Source of the DNA: Geodermatophilus saharensis
GTDB taxonomy: Bacteria > Actinomycetota > Actinomycetes > Mycobacteriales > Geodermatophilaceae
Length of the DNA: 64,000 bases
NCBI RefSeq assembly: GCF_900188205.1
Contig: NZ_FZOH01000004.1
Span: 248,001 to 312,000, forward strand
Direction: 5' to 3'
In this document: positions 8,797 to 17,712 of the stretch, piece after piece
How the letters are laid out: the number at the start of each line of letters is the position of its first letter
Position numbering within the stretch: position 1 is the stretch's first letter
Program-made: the position numbers and the translations under genes
Notes under the pieces: model-generated
Seen by the model: the letters and a program-made list of their open reading frames with translations, nothing else
What the model was told of the DNA's origin: nothing
Databases searched by the model: none

Positions 8797-9780
8797 GTGC
8801 GGACGCGCTTCACCGAACTGGTCGGCTGCACGGTGCCGGTCCAGCAGGCGCCGATGGGGCCGGTGTCCCCCCCGGACCTCGCCGTGGCGGTCGCCGACGC
8901 CGGCGGCGTCGGCACCGTCACCGCGCTCGGCACCCCGCCGGAGGCCCTGCTGCGCCGGCTGGACGGGATGCGCCAGCGGACAGCGGGGGCGCTGGCGATC
9001 AACGTCCTCACCACGGACGTCGACGACGACCTGCTCGCCGACCTCGCCCGGAGCGTGCGACTCGTCGACTTCTTCTGGCTCGACCCGTCCCCCCGTCAGA
9101 TCGAGGTCGCCCACGACGCCGGTGCGCTCGTGAACTGGCAGGTCGGGTCGCTCGCCGAGGCGCACGCCGCCGTGGACGCCGGCTGTGACCTGATCACCGT
9201 GCAGGGCGTCGAGGCCGGCGGCCACGTCCGCGGCCGCGAGCCGCTGCTCCCGCTCCTGCGCACAGTGCTCGACGCCGTCGACGTCCCCGTCCTGGCGGCC
9301 GGCGGCATCGCCGACGGTCGGGCACTCGCCGAGGTCCTGGGAGCTGGGGCGGACGGCGCCCGTATCGGCACGCGGTTCATCGCGACCACGGAGTCCGGCG
9401 CCCACCCGGCGTACAAGCAGGCCGTCGTCGACGCAGCCGGCGACTGCACCGAGATCACCGGCGCCTTCGCCACCGACTGCCCGCTGTGCGCCACCAGCGC
9501 CCGGGCGCGGGTGCTGCGCCGCGCGGTCGAGCGGGTCGCCGAGATCGACGACGACGTCGTCGCCCGGGTGGGCCGCGGCCGCATGCCCGTGTGGTGCGGC
9601 TCCGGCATCCCGCCGATGGCCGGCGCGGAGGGCCACGTCGACGCCATGGCGATGTACGCGGGCGCCGGCGTCGGCTCGGTCACCGAGGTCAAGCGGGCCG
9701 CGGAGGTCGTCGCCGAGCTGGTCGCGTTCCTCGATCAGTACGAGAGCACCGGCACTGCTGCACCAGGCACACCGTCGTAG
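8797..9780 (+). CDS. Nitronate monooxygenase-like (2-nitropropane dioxygenase family) FMN protein
   Basis: I choose the in-frame GTG at 8797 (VRTRFTELVG), the usual start of this family, over the ATG at 8740, which would add 19 unrelated residues; a GGCGGGA lies 11 nt upstream. The 327-residue TIM-barrel protein shows QAPMGPVS near the N-terminus, the EAGGHVRG flavin-binding turn in the middle, VLAAGGIADGRAL and GADGARIGTRF phosphate-binding strands, and EITGAFATDCP later on, typical of class I NMO/2-NPD enzymes. Members oxidise alkyl nitronates such as propionate-3-nitronate using FMN and O2. It is convergent with the GYD gene, so it is probably a single transcription unit. Confidence 0.82.
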   Translation: MRTRFTELVGCTVPVQQAPMGPVSPPDLAVAVADAGGVGTVTALGTPPEALLRRLDGMRQRTAGALAINVLTTDVDDDLLADLARSVRLVDFFWLDPSPRQIEVAHDAGALVNWQVGSLAEAHAAVDAGCDLITVQGVEAGGHVRGREPLLPLLRTVLDAVDVPVLAAGGIADGRALAEVLGAGADGARIGTRFIATTESGAHPAYKQAVVDAAGDCTEITGAFATDCPLCATSARARVLRRAVERVAEIDDDVVARVGRGRMPVWCGSGIPPMAGAEGHVDAMAMYAGAGVGSVTEVKRAAEVVAELVAFLDQYESTGTAAPGTPS

Positions 9781-9825
9781 CAGCAGGTGCCGTCCGAGGA
9801 GCTGCGCACCTGCCGCCTGACGCGG

Positions 9826-10158
9826 TCAGCTGCCGGGTGGACGGAAGACTTCGCGGCCGGTGCGCACCTTCCCCAGGATCGACTGCAGCTGGTCCTGGTC
9901 GAACAACTGGTGGGTGCCCAGCGTGCGCACCGTGCCGGTGCTGGCCGAGGTGAGCGTCACCGCCGCCGCGGTCTCGGCGTCCGGCGCCTCGAGGACCACC
10001 ATGCCGTCGGCCTCGCCGAGCATCCAGTACAGGGCCTCCAACCGCGCCCCCACGGCCTCGGCCGACGCCCGCACCGCGGCGGTGCGGTCACCGGGCTGCT
10101 GCACCAGCCGGTCCCACGTGTCCGGCAGGTAGGCGAAGAAGATGACGAACTTGGGCAC
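9826..10158 (-). CDS. GYD-domain protein
   Basis: A 110-residue protein (start GTG, MPKFVIFFAY; another GTG lies three codons upstream). It has the ferredoxin-like GYD fold: an opening beta strand, the W-x-x-L-x-x-x-P helix region, then VGARLEALYWMLGEADGMVV and a final hydrophobic strand before VRTLGTHQLF. GYD proteins are small stand-alone proteins of unknown function, distantly related to dimeric alpha-beta barrel proteins. It stands alone on the minus strand, convergent with the NMO gene; a weak inverted repeat GCAGGTGC/GCACCTGC at 9783-9813 between the two may act as terminator. Confidence 0.72.
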   Translation of the reverse strand: MPKFVIFFAYLPDTWDRLVQQPGDRTAAVRASAEAVGARLEALYWMLGEADGMVVLEAPDAETAAAVTLTSASTGTVRTLGTHQLFDQDQLQSILGKVRTGREVFRPPGS

Positions 10159-10405
10159 GGCGTCCACCTCGTCCCGGGTTGTCGGGCCGCCGATTGCACC
10201 AGCGGTCCCCCCGCGGCAGACCGACGCGGACCGCGGCCCCCGGGTCAGCCGAGCGCGCCCGGACGCGCCGCAGCAGGACGGGCACCGTCCGCCGTGTCGG
10301 CGACGCGCCGCCGACACGCTGATCACCGCGCCACCGTCCCCGGTTGCGGTTACGTTTCCGCAGGGTGACGCACGTCACTCCACCGACCCGGGGACAGGCA
10401 GGCCG

Positions 10406-11641
10406 ATGCTCTACACCGCCTACGAGCTCAACCGCCGCGCGAGCGCCCCCGCGGCCGCCGCGACGGCGTTCACCGCCCGGGCGCTGCACGCCCTGCCGGG
10501 CCCGCTCGCCACGAACCCCGCCGTCCGGCACGCCCGTGCCGCCTGCGAGATCCTCGCCAAGGCGCGCCCCACCCACGACCGCCCCGCCTACGGCATCGAC
10601 ACCGTGCGGGTCGACGGCCGCGACGCCGACGTCGTCGAGCGCCCCGCTACGGCCACGCCGTTCGGCACGCTGCTGCACTTCGCCAAGCCGGACGTGCCCG
10701 GCCAGCCCCGCGTGCTCGTCGTCGGCCCGATGTCCGGCCACTTCACCACGCTCATCCGGCCGACCATCCGCACGCTGCTGAGCGACCACGACGTCTACGT
10801 CATGGACTGGCACAACGCCCGCGACATCCCCACCGCCCACGGGCGCTTCGGCCTCGACGAGTACATCGGGCACGTCGTCGACGCGCTGCGCCACCTCGGC
10901 CCCGGCAGCCACGTCGTCGCCGTCTGCCAGCCCGCCGTCCCGGTGCTCGCCGCCGTCGCGCTGCTCGCCGCCGACGACGACCCCGCCCAGCCGGCCAGCC
11001 TCACCCTCATGGCCGGGCCGATCGACACCCGCATCAACCCCAACCGGGTCAACACCGCGGCCGCAACCAAGCCGCTCGAGTGGTTCGAGCGGCGGCTCAT
11101 CGACACCGTCCCCCGCCGCTACGCCGGCGCGGGGCGGCGGGTCTACCCCGGCGTCGTGCAGCTGACGGCGTTCATGTCGATGAACCCGCGCCGGCACTGG
11201 GGCGCGCACGCGCGGATGTACCGCGACCTGGTGCGCGGCGACACCGCCGCCGCCGCGGCCACCCAGGCCTTCTACGACGAGTACGGCGCGGTCATGGACG
11301 TCCCGGCCGAGTTCTACCTGGAGACGGTCGACCGCATCTTCATGCGGCACGAGCTGCCGCAGGGGCGCCTCACCTGGCAGGGCCGGCGCGTCGACCCCGG
11401 CGCCATCCGGCACACCGCGCTGCTCACCGTCGAGGGCGCCAACGACGACATCTGCTCCCCCGGCCAGACCGAGGCCGCCCACCGGCTGTGCACCGGCATC
11501 CCGGCCGAGCGCAAGCGCCACCACCTGCAGCACGGCGTCGGGCACTACGGCGTCTTCAGCGGCTCCCGCTGGGAGGCCGAGATCGCCCCCGTCGTCCGGG
11601 AGTTCATCGCGTCGGCCGACCGGGTCCCCGCCGCACACTGA
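10406..11641 (+). CDS. phaZ: Intracellular polyhydroxyalkanoate (PHB) depolymerase
   Basis: A 411-residue protein from MLYTAYELNRR, the typical beginning of cytoplasmic PhaZ enzymes. The alpha/beta-hydrolase nucleophile elbow reads AVCQPAVPVLA: a cysteine replaces the usual serine, as in the PhaZa1 type of Cupriavidus. Asp in EGANDDI and His in HGVGHYGVFSG complete the triad. It hydrolyses native amorphous PHB granules in the cytoplasm to release 3-hydroxybutyrate units for use as carbon reserve. The frame is open further upstream to 10142, but the family start is clearly at 10406. The FabG and thiolase genes of the same window (54957-57061) could serve the same polymer pathway, an inference. 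Confidence 0.88.
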   Translation: MLYTAYELNRRASAPAAAATAFTARALHALPGPLATNPAVRHARAACEILAKARPTHDRPAYGIDTVRVDGRDADVVERPATATPFGTLLHFAKPDVPGQPRVLVVGPMSGHFTTLIRPTIRTLLSDHDVYVMDWHNARDIPTAHGRFGLDEYIGHVVDALRHLGPGSHVVAVCQPAVPVLAAVALLAADDDPAQPASLTLMAGPIDTRINPNRVNTAAATKPLEWFERRLIDTVPRRYAGAGRRVYPGVVQLTAFMSMNPRRHWGAHARMYRDLVRGDTAAAAATQAFYDEYGAVMDVPAEFYLETVDRIFMRHELPQGRLTWQGRRVDPGAIRHTALLTVEGANDDICSPGQTEAAHRLCTGIPAERKRHHLQHGVGHYGVFSGSRWEAEIAPVVREFIASADRVPAAH

Positions 11642-11666
11642 CCGGCGCGCCGCCGTCGCGCTGGCC

Positions 11667-12593
11667 GTGCTGCTCGCAGCCGGCTGCACGGGCGGCGACG
11701 ACCCGCACGTTCCCCGGGTCCTGGACACCGTCGACCTCGACGCCGCCGTCGGCACCGACGTCGTCGTCCACGACCTCGCCGGCTCCCTCGTGCTCGTCGG
11801 CGACGCCGGCCGGCGCTGGCTCGTCCCGCTCGACGGCGGCGCCCCGACCCCCATCGACCCGGACAGCGAACTCGTCATCGGCGACGGAACGCCGCTCGTC
11901 GTCGGCACCGCGCTGACGCCGGTCGGTGGCGCGGCCCTCCCGCTGCCGATCGACGGGCCGCCCACCGCCGCCCTCCTCGACGGCGAGGCGCTCGTGCTCG
12001 CCCGCGACACCCGGCTGGCCGCCGTCGACCCCGGCACCGGCGCCGTCCGGGCCACCGCGGAGGCGCCCGCGCCGGTCACCGAAATCGCCCGCGCCCCCGA
12101 CGGCGACCTCGCCGCGCTGGCCGACGACCCGGCGGACGGCGTCCTGCTGCTGCGCCTCACTCCCGACCTGCGGCCGGAGGGCGACCCGCTCACGGTCGTT
12201 CCCGAGCGCACCAGCACGCCCACCGCGCTGCAGGTGACGGAGGACGGCACCGTCGTCGTCACCGCCTACGTCAACGAAGCGCGCGACGCCGGGCGGCTGG
12301 TCACCGTCGCCGGCGGCCGGGTGCGGACCGTCGCCGAGCTACAGGGCACCGACGCCACCGCCCTCGACGTCGCCGTGGTCGGCCGGATCGCCTACCTGGT
12401 GCTGTCGGCCTCGTACCACCCGGCCGAGCTGACGGCGGTCGACCTCACCACCGGCGCACGCACCGCTGTCGTCGGGCTGTGCGGCGGCGCCGGCGCCTTC
12501 GGTGCCCTCGCAGCGGACGGCACCACGGTGACCGTCGTCGGCTCCTGCATCGACGCCGACGGGCCGACGACCACCGCCTTCGTCATCGGCTGA
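11667..12593 (+). CDS. Beta-propeller-like lipoprotein, start uncertain
   Basis: About 309 residues made of repeated short beta strands with D-P-G-T-G-A-V-type turns, like WD40/NHL-style propellers. It is a clear paralogue of the protein at 21803, sharing the ordering of segments and the end VVGSCI...TTAFVIG. A lipobox LLAAGC occurs only seven residues after the GTG, too short for a signal peptide; upstream codons (GCCGCCGTCGCGCTGGCC) would complete a hydrophobic signal but contain no ATG/GTG/TTG. Translation may start at CTG 11661 or inside the depolymerase gene, or the start has been lost by mutation. Expected to be anchored outside the membrane; binding partner unknown. Confidence 0.7.
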   Translation: MLLAAGCTGGDDPHVPRVLDTVDLDAAVGTDVVVHDLAGSLVLVGDAGRRWLVPLDGGAPTPIDPDSELVIGDGTPLVVGTALTPVGGAALPLPIDGPPTAALLDGEALVLARDTRLAAVDPGTGAVRATAEAPAPVTEIARAPDGDLAALADDPADGVLLLRLTPDLRPEGDPLTVVPERTSTPTALQVTEDGTVVVTAYVNEARDAGRLVTVAGGRVRTVAELQGTDATALDVAVVGRIAYLVLSASYHPAELTAVDLTTGARTAVVGLCGGAGAFGALAADGTTVTVVGSCIDADGPTTTAFVIG

Positions 12594-12668
12594 CCGGGCC
12601 GTCCGCCTCTGTCGGCGCGGCCGCCGTCGGCGCCACGATCCGGACCCACCCGATCGGAGGCCAGCGCC

Positions 12669-14213
12669 GTGTACCTCACCCAGGGTCTGCACCGTCACGT
12701 CCAGCAGCGACCGGACGACGTCGCCACCGTCTGCGCCGGCCGCACCCGCACCCACGCCGAGTCGGTCGACCGCATCGCCCGGCTCGCGGCCGCCCTGCAG
12801 CGGCTCGGCATCCGCGACGGCGAGCGCGCGGCGATCCTGTCGCTGAACTCGGACCGCTTCCACGAGTTCCTCGGCGCGACGCTGTGGGCCGGCGGCGTCG
12901 TCGTGCCGGTCAACATCCGGTGGAGCGTGCCGGAGATCGCCGAGTCGCTGGTCGAGGTCGACGCGCAGGTGCTCGTCGTCGACGACCTGTTCGCCGGTCA
13001 CGTCGACGGCATCCGGGCGGCCCACCCCTCACTGAGGGAGGTCGTCCACGCCGGCGACGGCCCCACGCCCGACGGCATGCTCTCCTTCGAGGAGCTGGTC
13101 GCGTCCCACGAGCCGGTCGAGGACGCCCGCCGCGGCGGGGGCGAGCTCGCCGGCGTCTTCTACACCGGCGGCACCACCGGCCGGTCCAAGGGCGTGATGC
13201 TCAGCCACGACAACCTGCTGACGTCGTCCATGGGCGGGCTGGCCACCGAGCACTTCACCCGCGACGGCGTCCTGCTGCACGCCGCGCCGATGTTCCACCT
13301 CGCCGCCTTCTCCACCTGGGTCAGCGGCGGCGTGCTCGGCGGCACGCAGGTGATGATCCCGGTGTTCGACCCGGTCGCGGTCCTCACCGCCGTGCAGGAG
13401 CACGCCATCACCGACCTGCTCCTGGTGCCCACGATGATCCAGCTGGTGGTCGACAACCCCCGGGTCGACGAGTTCGACCTGACCAGCGTCCGCCGCGTGA
13501 TGTACGGCGCCTCCCCCATGTCCGACGCGCTGCTCGGCCGGGCGGTGAAGACGCTGCCGAACGCCCGCTTCCTGCAGGCCTACGGCATGACCGAGCTGGC
13601 CCCGGCCGCCACCCTGCTCACCTCCGAGGACCACGAGGACCCGAGGCACCGCCGCTCGGTCGGCCGCGCCGCCCCGCACGTCGAGGTGCGCGTCGTCGGC
13701 CCGGACGACGCCGAGCTGCCGCGCGGCGAGGTCGGCGAGATCGTCGTCCGCGGCGGGAACGTCATGCTCGGCTACTGGAACCGGCCGGAGGAGACCGCGG
13801 AGGCGCTGCGCGGCGGCTGGATGCACACCGGCGACGCCGGCCGGATGGACGACGCCGGCTACGTGTACCTCACCGACCGCATCAAGGACATGATCATCTC
13901 CGGCGGGGAGAACGTGTACTCGGTCGAGGTGGAGAGCGTCGTCGCCCAGCACCCGGCGGTGGCCACGTGCGCGGTCATCGGGGTCCCCGACGAGACCTGG
14001 GGCGAGCGCGTGCACGCCGTCGTCGTCCCGGCGTCGGGTGCCACCGTGACGCTCGAGGAGCTGCACGACTTCTGCGAGGAGCGCATCGCCGGCTACAAGG
14101 TGCCGCGGTCGATGGAGCTGGTCGACGCGCTGCCGCTGTCGGCCGCCGGGAAGGTGCTCAAGCGCGAGCTGCGGAAGCCGTACTGGGCCGGGCAGGAGCG
14201 CGCCGTCCACTGA
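12669..14213 (+). CDS. Acyl-CoA synthetase (AMP-binding, fatty-acid--CoA ligase)
   Basis: A 514-residue protein from GTG with GGAGG at 12656-12660. It has the ANL-superfamily motifs in order: P-loop YTGGTTGRSKGVMLSH (about residues 166-181), AYGMTEL (about 303-309), HTGDAGRMDDAGYVYLTDR (about 385-403), IISGGENVYSVEVE and the C-terminal lysine region LSAAGKVLKREL. It activates a fatty acid to acyl-AMP and transfers it to CoA in the cytoplasm. The exact chain length cannot be read. It follows the propeller lipoprotein by 75 nt and is followed by paired palindromes, so it may be monocistronic. Confidence 0.88.
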   Translation: MYLTQGLHRHVQQRPDDVATVCAGRTRTHAESVDRIARLAAALQRLGIRDGERAAILSLNSDRFHEFLGATLWAGGVVVPVNIRWSVPEIAESLVEVDAQVLVVDDLFAGHVDGIRAAHPSLREVVHAGDGPTPDGMLSFEELVASHEPVEDARRGGGELAGVFYTGGTTGRSKGVMLSHDNLLTSSMGGLATEHFTRDGVLLHAAPMFHLAAFSTWVSGGVLGGTQVMIPVFDPVAVLTAVQEHAITDLLLVPTMIQLVVDNPRVDEFDLTSVRRVMYGASPMSDALLGRAVKTLPNARFLQAYGMTELAPAATLLTSEDHEDPRHRRSVGRAAPHVEVRVVGPDDAELPRGEVGEIVVRGGNVMLGYWNRPEETAEALRGGWMHTGDAGRMDDAGYVYLTDRIKDMIISGGENVYSVEVESVVAQHPAVATCAVIGVPDETWGERVHAVVVPASGATVTLEELHDFCEERIAGYKVPRSMELVDALPLSAAGKVLKRELRKPYWAGQERAVH

Positions 14214-14231
14214 CGGCTACCTGCTAACCCC

Positions 14232-14294
14232 GTCGAGATCGCGCGATCTCGGCGCCCGGGGCCGCCTGAAGGGTCGAGATCGCGTGATCTCGAC
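14232..14294. repeat. Two near-identical palindromes between acyl-CoA synthetase and ABC1 kinase genes
   Basis: The perfect 16-bp palindrome GAGATCGCGCGATCTC (from 14235) is followed about 40 nt later by TCGAGATCGCGTGATCTCGA (14274-14293), a near-perfect copy with one substitution. Both are preceded by G/T and could form short hairpins. They lie just behind the synthetase stop and touch the possible GTG start (14284) of the next gene. They may be a dispersed intergenic palindromic repeat, a dimeric regulator site, or part of a terminator. Confidence 0.6.
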
Positions 14295-14298
14295 CGAC

Positions 14299-15669
14299 AT
14301 GGGTGCGCCTCAGCGGCGCTACCGTCCCCCGGTGGACCAGCCCGGCACCGGCCGTCCGACCCGCAGCCGCCTCGCCCGCACCGCCCGGCTCGCCGCCCTG
14401 CCCGCGGCCTACGCCGGCCGGACCGCCGTCGGTCTCGGGAAGCGGATCGGCGGCCGCCCCGCCGAGGCGGTCGCGGCGCAGGTGCAGCAGCGCACCGCCG
14501 AGCAGCTGTTCGTCACCCTCGGCCAGCTCAAGGGCGGCGCGATGAAGGTCGGGCAGGCGATGTCGGCGATGGAGGCCGCCCTGCCCGACCAGCTGGTCGG
14601 CCCCTACCGGGAGGCGCTGGTCCGGCTGCAGGAGGCGGCGCCGGCGATGCCGACGGCGATGGTGCACGAGCAGCTCGCCCGGTCCCTCGGCGGAGGCTGG
14701 CGGGGCCTGCTCGGGGACTTCGACGACCGGCCGGTCGCGGCGGCCAGCGTGGGGCAGGTGCACCGCGCCACCTGGTCCGACGGCAGCCCGGTGGCGGTCA
14801 AGGTCCAGTACCCGGGAGCCGGCGAGGCGCTCGTCGCCGACCTGGGGATGCTGCAGAAGGCGGCTCCGCTCATGCAGACGGCCATGCCCGGCCTCGACGC
14901 CCGGCAGCTGCTGCAGGAGCTGCGCGACCGGCTGGTCGAGGAGGTCGACTACGCGCGGGAGGCCGACGCCCAGACGGCGTTCGCCGAGGCCTACCGGGAC
15001 GACCCGGACATCTGCGTCCCCGACGTGCTCGCCGCCGAGGACCGCGTGCTGGTCACCCGGTGGATCGACGGGACTCCCCTGTCCCGGGTGATCGCCGACG
15101 GCAGCCAGGACGACCGCGACCGCGCCGGCCTGCTGCTCGTGCGCCTGCTCGCGTCGTCCCCCGTGCGCGCCCGCCGGCTGCACGGCGATCCCCACCCCGG
15201 CAACTTCCGGCTGCTGCCCGACGGCCGGCTCGGCGTCCTGGACTTCGGCGCCACCGAGGCACTGCCGTCCGGCTGGCCGGCCCGGCTCGGACCGCTGCTC
15301 GCCGCCGGACGGGACGGCGACGCCGCGGCCCTGCACCGCGTCGCGGCGTCGGCAGGCCTGCTCCGGCCGGACCAGGTTCCCCCGCAGGCGCTGCTGGCGC
15401 TGCTCGACCCGTACCTGCAACCGCTGCGCACCGACGCCTACCGGTTCACCCGGGCCTGGATGCAGGAGCAGACCAGGGTCGTCTCCGACCCGTTCAACGC
15501 CGCCTCGAAGACCCAGCGCCGGCTGACCATCCCGCCGCGCCACCTCCTCCTGCAGCGCGTGGCCGCCGGGCTGGCCGGCGTCCTCTGCTCGCTGGGCGCC
15601 ACCGTGGCCGTCGACGGCGAGGTCCGGCGCTGGCTGCCCGGCTACGACAGTGGACCGCCGACGCCGTGA
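14299..15669 (+). CDS. ABC1/AarF/UbiB-family atypical kinase
   Basis: Start taken at ATG 14299; GTG 14284 lies inside a palindrome and GTG 14332 is another candidate. The ~456-residue protein has the UbiB-family KxGQ motif (GGAMKVGQAMS), the alanine-rich loop AAASVGQVHRA, the VAVKVQYPG lysine, then the catalytic loop LHGDPHPGNF and the metal-binding VLDFGAT. Such ATPases/kinases act at membranes in isoprenoid-lipid (quinone) metabolism; in actinobacteria their substrate is usually unknown. No transmembrane segment is obvious at the C-terminus. Confidence 0.85.
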   Translation: MGAPQRRYRPPVDQPGTGRPTRSRLARTARLAALPAAYAGRTAVGLGKRIGGRPAEAVAAQVQQRTAEQLFVTLGQLKGGAMKVGQAMSAMEAALPDQLVGPYREALVRLQEAAPAMPTAMVHEQLARSLGGGWRGLLGDFDDRPVAAASVGQVHRATWSDGSPVAVKVQYPGAGEALVADLGMLQKAAPLMQTAMPGLDARQLLQELRDRLVEEVDYAREADAQTAFAEAYRDDPDICVPDVLAAEDRVLVTRWIDGTPLSRVIADGSQDDRDRAGLLLVRLLASSPVRARRLHGDPHPGNFRLLPDGRLGVLDFGATEALPSGWPARLGPLLAAGRDGDAAALHRVAASAGLLRPDQVPPQALLALLDPYLQPLRTDAYRFTRAWMQEQTRVVSDPFNAASKTQRRLTIPPRHLLLQRVAAGLAGVLCSLGATVAVDGEVRRWLPGYDSGPPTP

Positions 15670-15690
15670 CCGCTCGACCGGCCGGCGTCC

Positions 15691-16002
15691 TCAGGTGCCG
15701 GTGCGCGCGGCCGCCGAGCTCGGCCAGCCGGGCCCCGGCCGGAAGCCGCCGCGCCGGGACGGCGCCCGGTCGGCTCCCCCACCGGCGACGACCCGTAACG
15801 GCGCCGTGTGCGGCCGCTTCGGACGCGGCGGCAGGTTGTCGCGGCACCACCGCTCGCAGTCGGCCAGCAGGTTCCCTGTGGACGGTGCGCGGAGAGGCCT
15901 ACCGGAGGACGTGCCGGACAACGCTGCGGGCTCCCTGGACGAGGACGGAGGTCGCGGGGTCCTCGATCCGGCACGGGCGCGCGGCGAGGACGACCGGCTC
16001 AC
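15691..16002 (-). CDS. Possible small hypothetical protein
   Basis: This fills most of the ~480-nt gap between two plus-strand genes. The frame from GTG 16002 gives about 103 residues. Only the middle segment (LLADCERWCRDNLPPRPKRP) uses codons with the strong third-position G/C of real genes; the rest is Arg/Ser/Pro-rich with mixed codon quality. No family recognised and no clear ribosome site. It could be a short gene or the remnant of one. Confidence 0.28.
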   Translation of the reverse strand: MSRSSSPRARAGSRTPRPPSSSREPAALSGTSSGRPLRAPSTGNLLADCERWCRDNLPPRPKRPHTAPLRVVAGGGADRAPSRRGGFRPGPGWPSSAAARTGT

Positions 16003-16149
16003 GCTAGGCCACGTCGCCCGTCCGACCGTGGCACGAGCGCCCCGGCGCGCCCCGCTAGCGTTCCCCTGGCCCCGCCCGGACGGGACCGGCAGAGTGGGCC
16101 GCGCGGCGGCGCCGTAGGGGCGTCCCGTTCCATCGCGAGGAGCGGCGGC

Positions 16150-16773
16150 ATGCACGCACGGTCGACCAGCATCCGGGGCAACCCCGCCCACCTCGACGCC
16201 GGCATCGGCTACGTGCGCGACGAGGTGCTCCCGGCCTCCGAGCAGGCCGAGGGCTGCGTCGGCCTCTCGCTGCTCGCCGACCGGGAGGCCGGCCGCTGCA
16301 TCGTGGCCACGGCCTGGCAGGACGAGCGGGCCATGCGGGCGACGGCCGCGGAGGACCGCACCGTCCAGCACCGCCTGCTGCACGCCCTCGGCGGCGAGCA
16401 CGCCGACGTCCAGGAGTGGGAGATCGCCGTCCTGCACCGGGACCGCCCGGCCGGGGACGGCGCCGGCGCGCAGGTCACCTGGGCGCGCATCCCGAACAAC
16501 CACGTCGACGACCTGCTCGACGCCTACCGGCACAACCTGCTGCCCAAGCTGCGGGAGCTCCCCGGTTTCTGCAGCGTGAGCATGCTGGTGGACCGGCGCG
16601 CCGGCCGGACGGTCAGCGTCACGAGCTTCGAGAACCGCGACGCCGCCGGGCTGGTGCGCCGGCACGCCCGCTCCCTGCGCGAGCAGTTCGCCCAGGCCAT
16701 GGGCGCCAAGATCGTCGACGTCGCCGAGATGGACCTCGTCCTCGCCCACCTCCGGGTCCCCGAGACCGTCTGA
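16150..16773 (+). CDS. Tandem dimeric-alpha/beta-barrel (ABM-like) protein
   Basis: A 207-residue protein (MHARSTSIRG start). It consists of two similar halves of about 100 residues, each with the pattern of an antibiotic-biosynthesis-monooxygenase/dimeric alpha-beta-barrel domain: first half GIGYVRDEVLPA...GLSLLADREAGRCIVATAW, second half VDDLLDAYRHNLLPKL...CSVSMLVDRRAGRTVSVTSF. It is a paralogue of the protein at 36930-37550; both end in DLVLAHLRVPETV. Related folds bind small aromatic or heme-like ligands, but nothing here defines a ligand. It is convergent with the AraC gene. Confidence 0.7.
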   Translation: MHARSTSIRGNPAHLDAGIGYVRDEVLPASEQAEGCVGLSLLADREAGRCIVATAWQDERAMRATAAEDRTVQHRLLHALGGEHADVQEWEIAVLHRDRPAGDGAGAQVTWARIPNNHVDDLLDAYRHNLLPKLRELPGFCSVSMLVDRRAGRTVSVTSFENRDAAGLVRRHARSLREQFAQAMGAKIVDVAEMDLVLAHLRVPETV

Positions 16774-16802
16774 CCGGTCCTCCGCCGCAGGAGTCCCTCG
16801 GG

Positions 16803-17591
16803 TCAGGGCGTGCCGCGGCGGACCTCATCCGGCGTGCGCCCGAACGCCGCCCGGAAGGCCCGGCCGAACGTGGCGGGGTCGCCGAAGCCCCACCCGTGCG
16901 CCACCGCGGCCACGGTCACCGCGGTGCCGCGCCGGGCCAGCTCGCGCCGCGCGCCCTCCAGCCGCAGCCGGCGCACGTAGCCGGCCGGGGTCGTGCCGCG
17001 GGCGGCGCACAGCCCGTAGAGCGAGCGCACCGAGACGAACGCCCCCGCCGCGATCGCCGCCGGGGACAGGGACGGCTCGCGCAGGTGGGCGGCGACGTGG
17101 GCGGTCACCCGCGCCCAGGCCGGGTCGTCGTCGACCGGGGTCAGCGCCCCGGCCAGCAGGTCGACCAGCGCGTCGGCCACCGGCTGCCCCAGCCGCCCGC
17201 CGAGCGCGCCGGCGCTCGCCAGCGCCGTCCCCACCAGGGCGGTGAGCAGCCCGGCGGCCGTGGCGTCGAGCGGGCCGCCGGCGGCGGCGGGCAGCCGGGA
17301 CGACGGCGCCAGCAGCGTCCACTCGTGCAGCCGCCCCGGCACCCGGAAGCGCACCGGCTGGTCGCCCCGCCACAGCACCGCCGACCCCGGGCCGGCCACG
17401 ACCCGCGACGCGCCCACCTCGACGACCTCGCGCCCCTCGCGGACGAAGCTCACCCCCACCACGCCGGCGTCGGCCGCCGCCGGCCGCGCGCCCGGGCCGC
17501 ACCGGCGGTCCACCAGCGCCAGGTCGCCGACGCGGTACCGGGTGACCTCGACCCGGCCGGCGGGTGTGCGGAGCTCGGCGGTCGGCGTCAT
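16803..17591 (-). CDS. AraC-family transcriptional regulator
   Basis: A 262-residue protein from ATG 17591, preceded by GGGAGGTCCCC. The N-terminal ~150 residues form a cupin-like sensor part resembling the AraC-binding-like domain. The C-terminal ~100 residues hold the double helix-turn-helix: SPAAIAAGAFVSVRSLYGLC, then VAAVAHGWGFGDPATFGRAF and the AFGRTPDEVR ending typical of the family. It is transcribed away from the alpha/beta-hydrolase gene across 121 nt, so it most likely controls that gene and itself from this shared region. The inducer is unknown. Confidence 0.85.
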   Translation of the reverse strand: MTPTAELRTPAGRVEVTRYRVGDLALVDRRCGPGARPAAADAGVVGVSFVREGREVVEVGASRVVAGPGSAVLWRGDQPVRFRVPGRLHEWTLLAPSSRLPAAAGGPLDATAAGLLTALVGTALASAGALGGRLGQPVADALVDLLAGALTPVDDDPAWARVTAHVAAHLREPSLSPAAIAAGAFVSVRSLYGLCAARGTTPAGYVRRLRLEGARRELARRGTAVTVAAVAHGWGFGDPATFGRAFRAAFGRTPDEVRRGTP

Positions 17592-17712
17592 GGGGACCTC
17601 CCGCGGCGCAGCCAACTCCCGGCCGGGCGGGGCGGCAAGACCTGCAGGCATCGCCGCGGGACGTGCAGGGACCGCCGCGACGCCGCGTACGTCAGCGGCC
17701 ACGGTCGGCGGC

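Noticed and set aside
9783-9813. Terminator between the NMO and GYD genes
   Set aside because: Only an 8-bp stem with a 15-nt loop; mentioned in the GYD entry but too weak to list as a feature.
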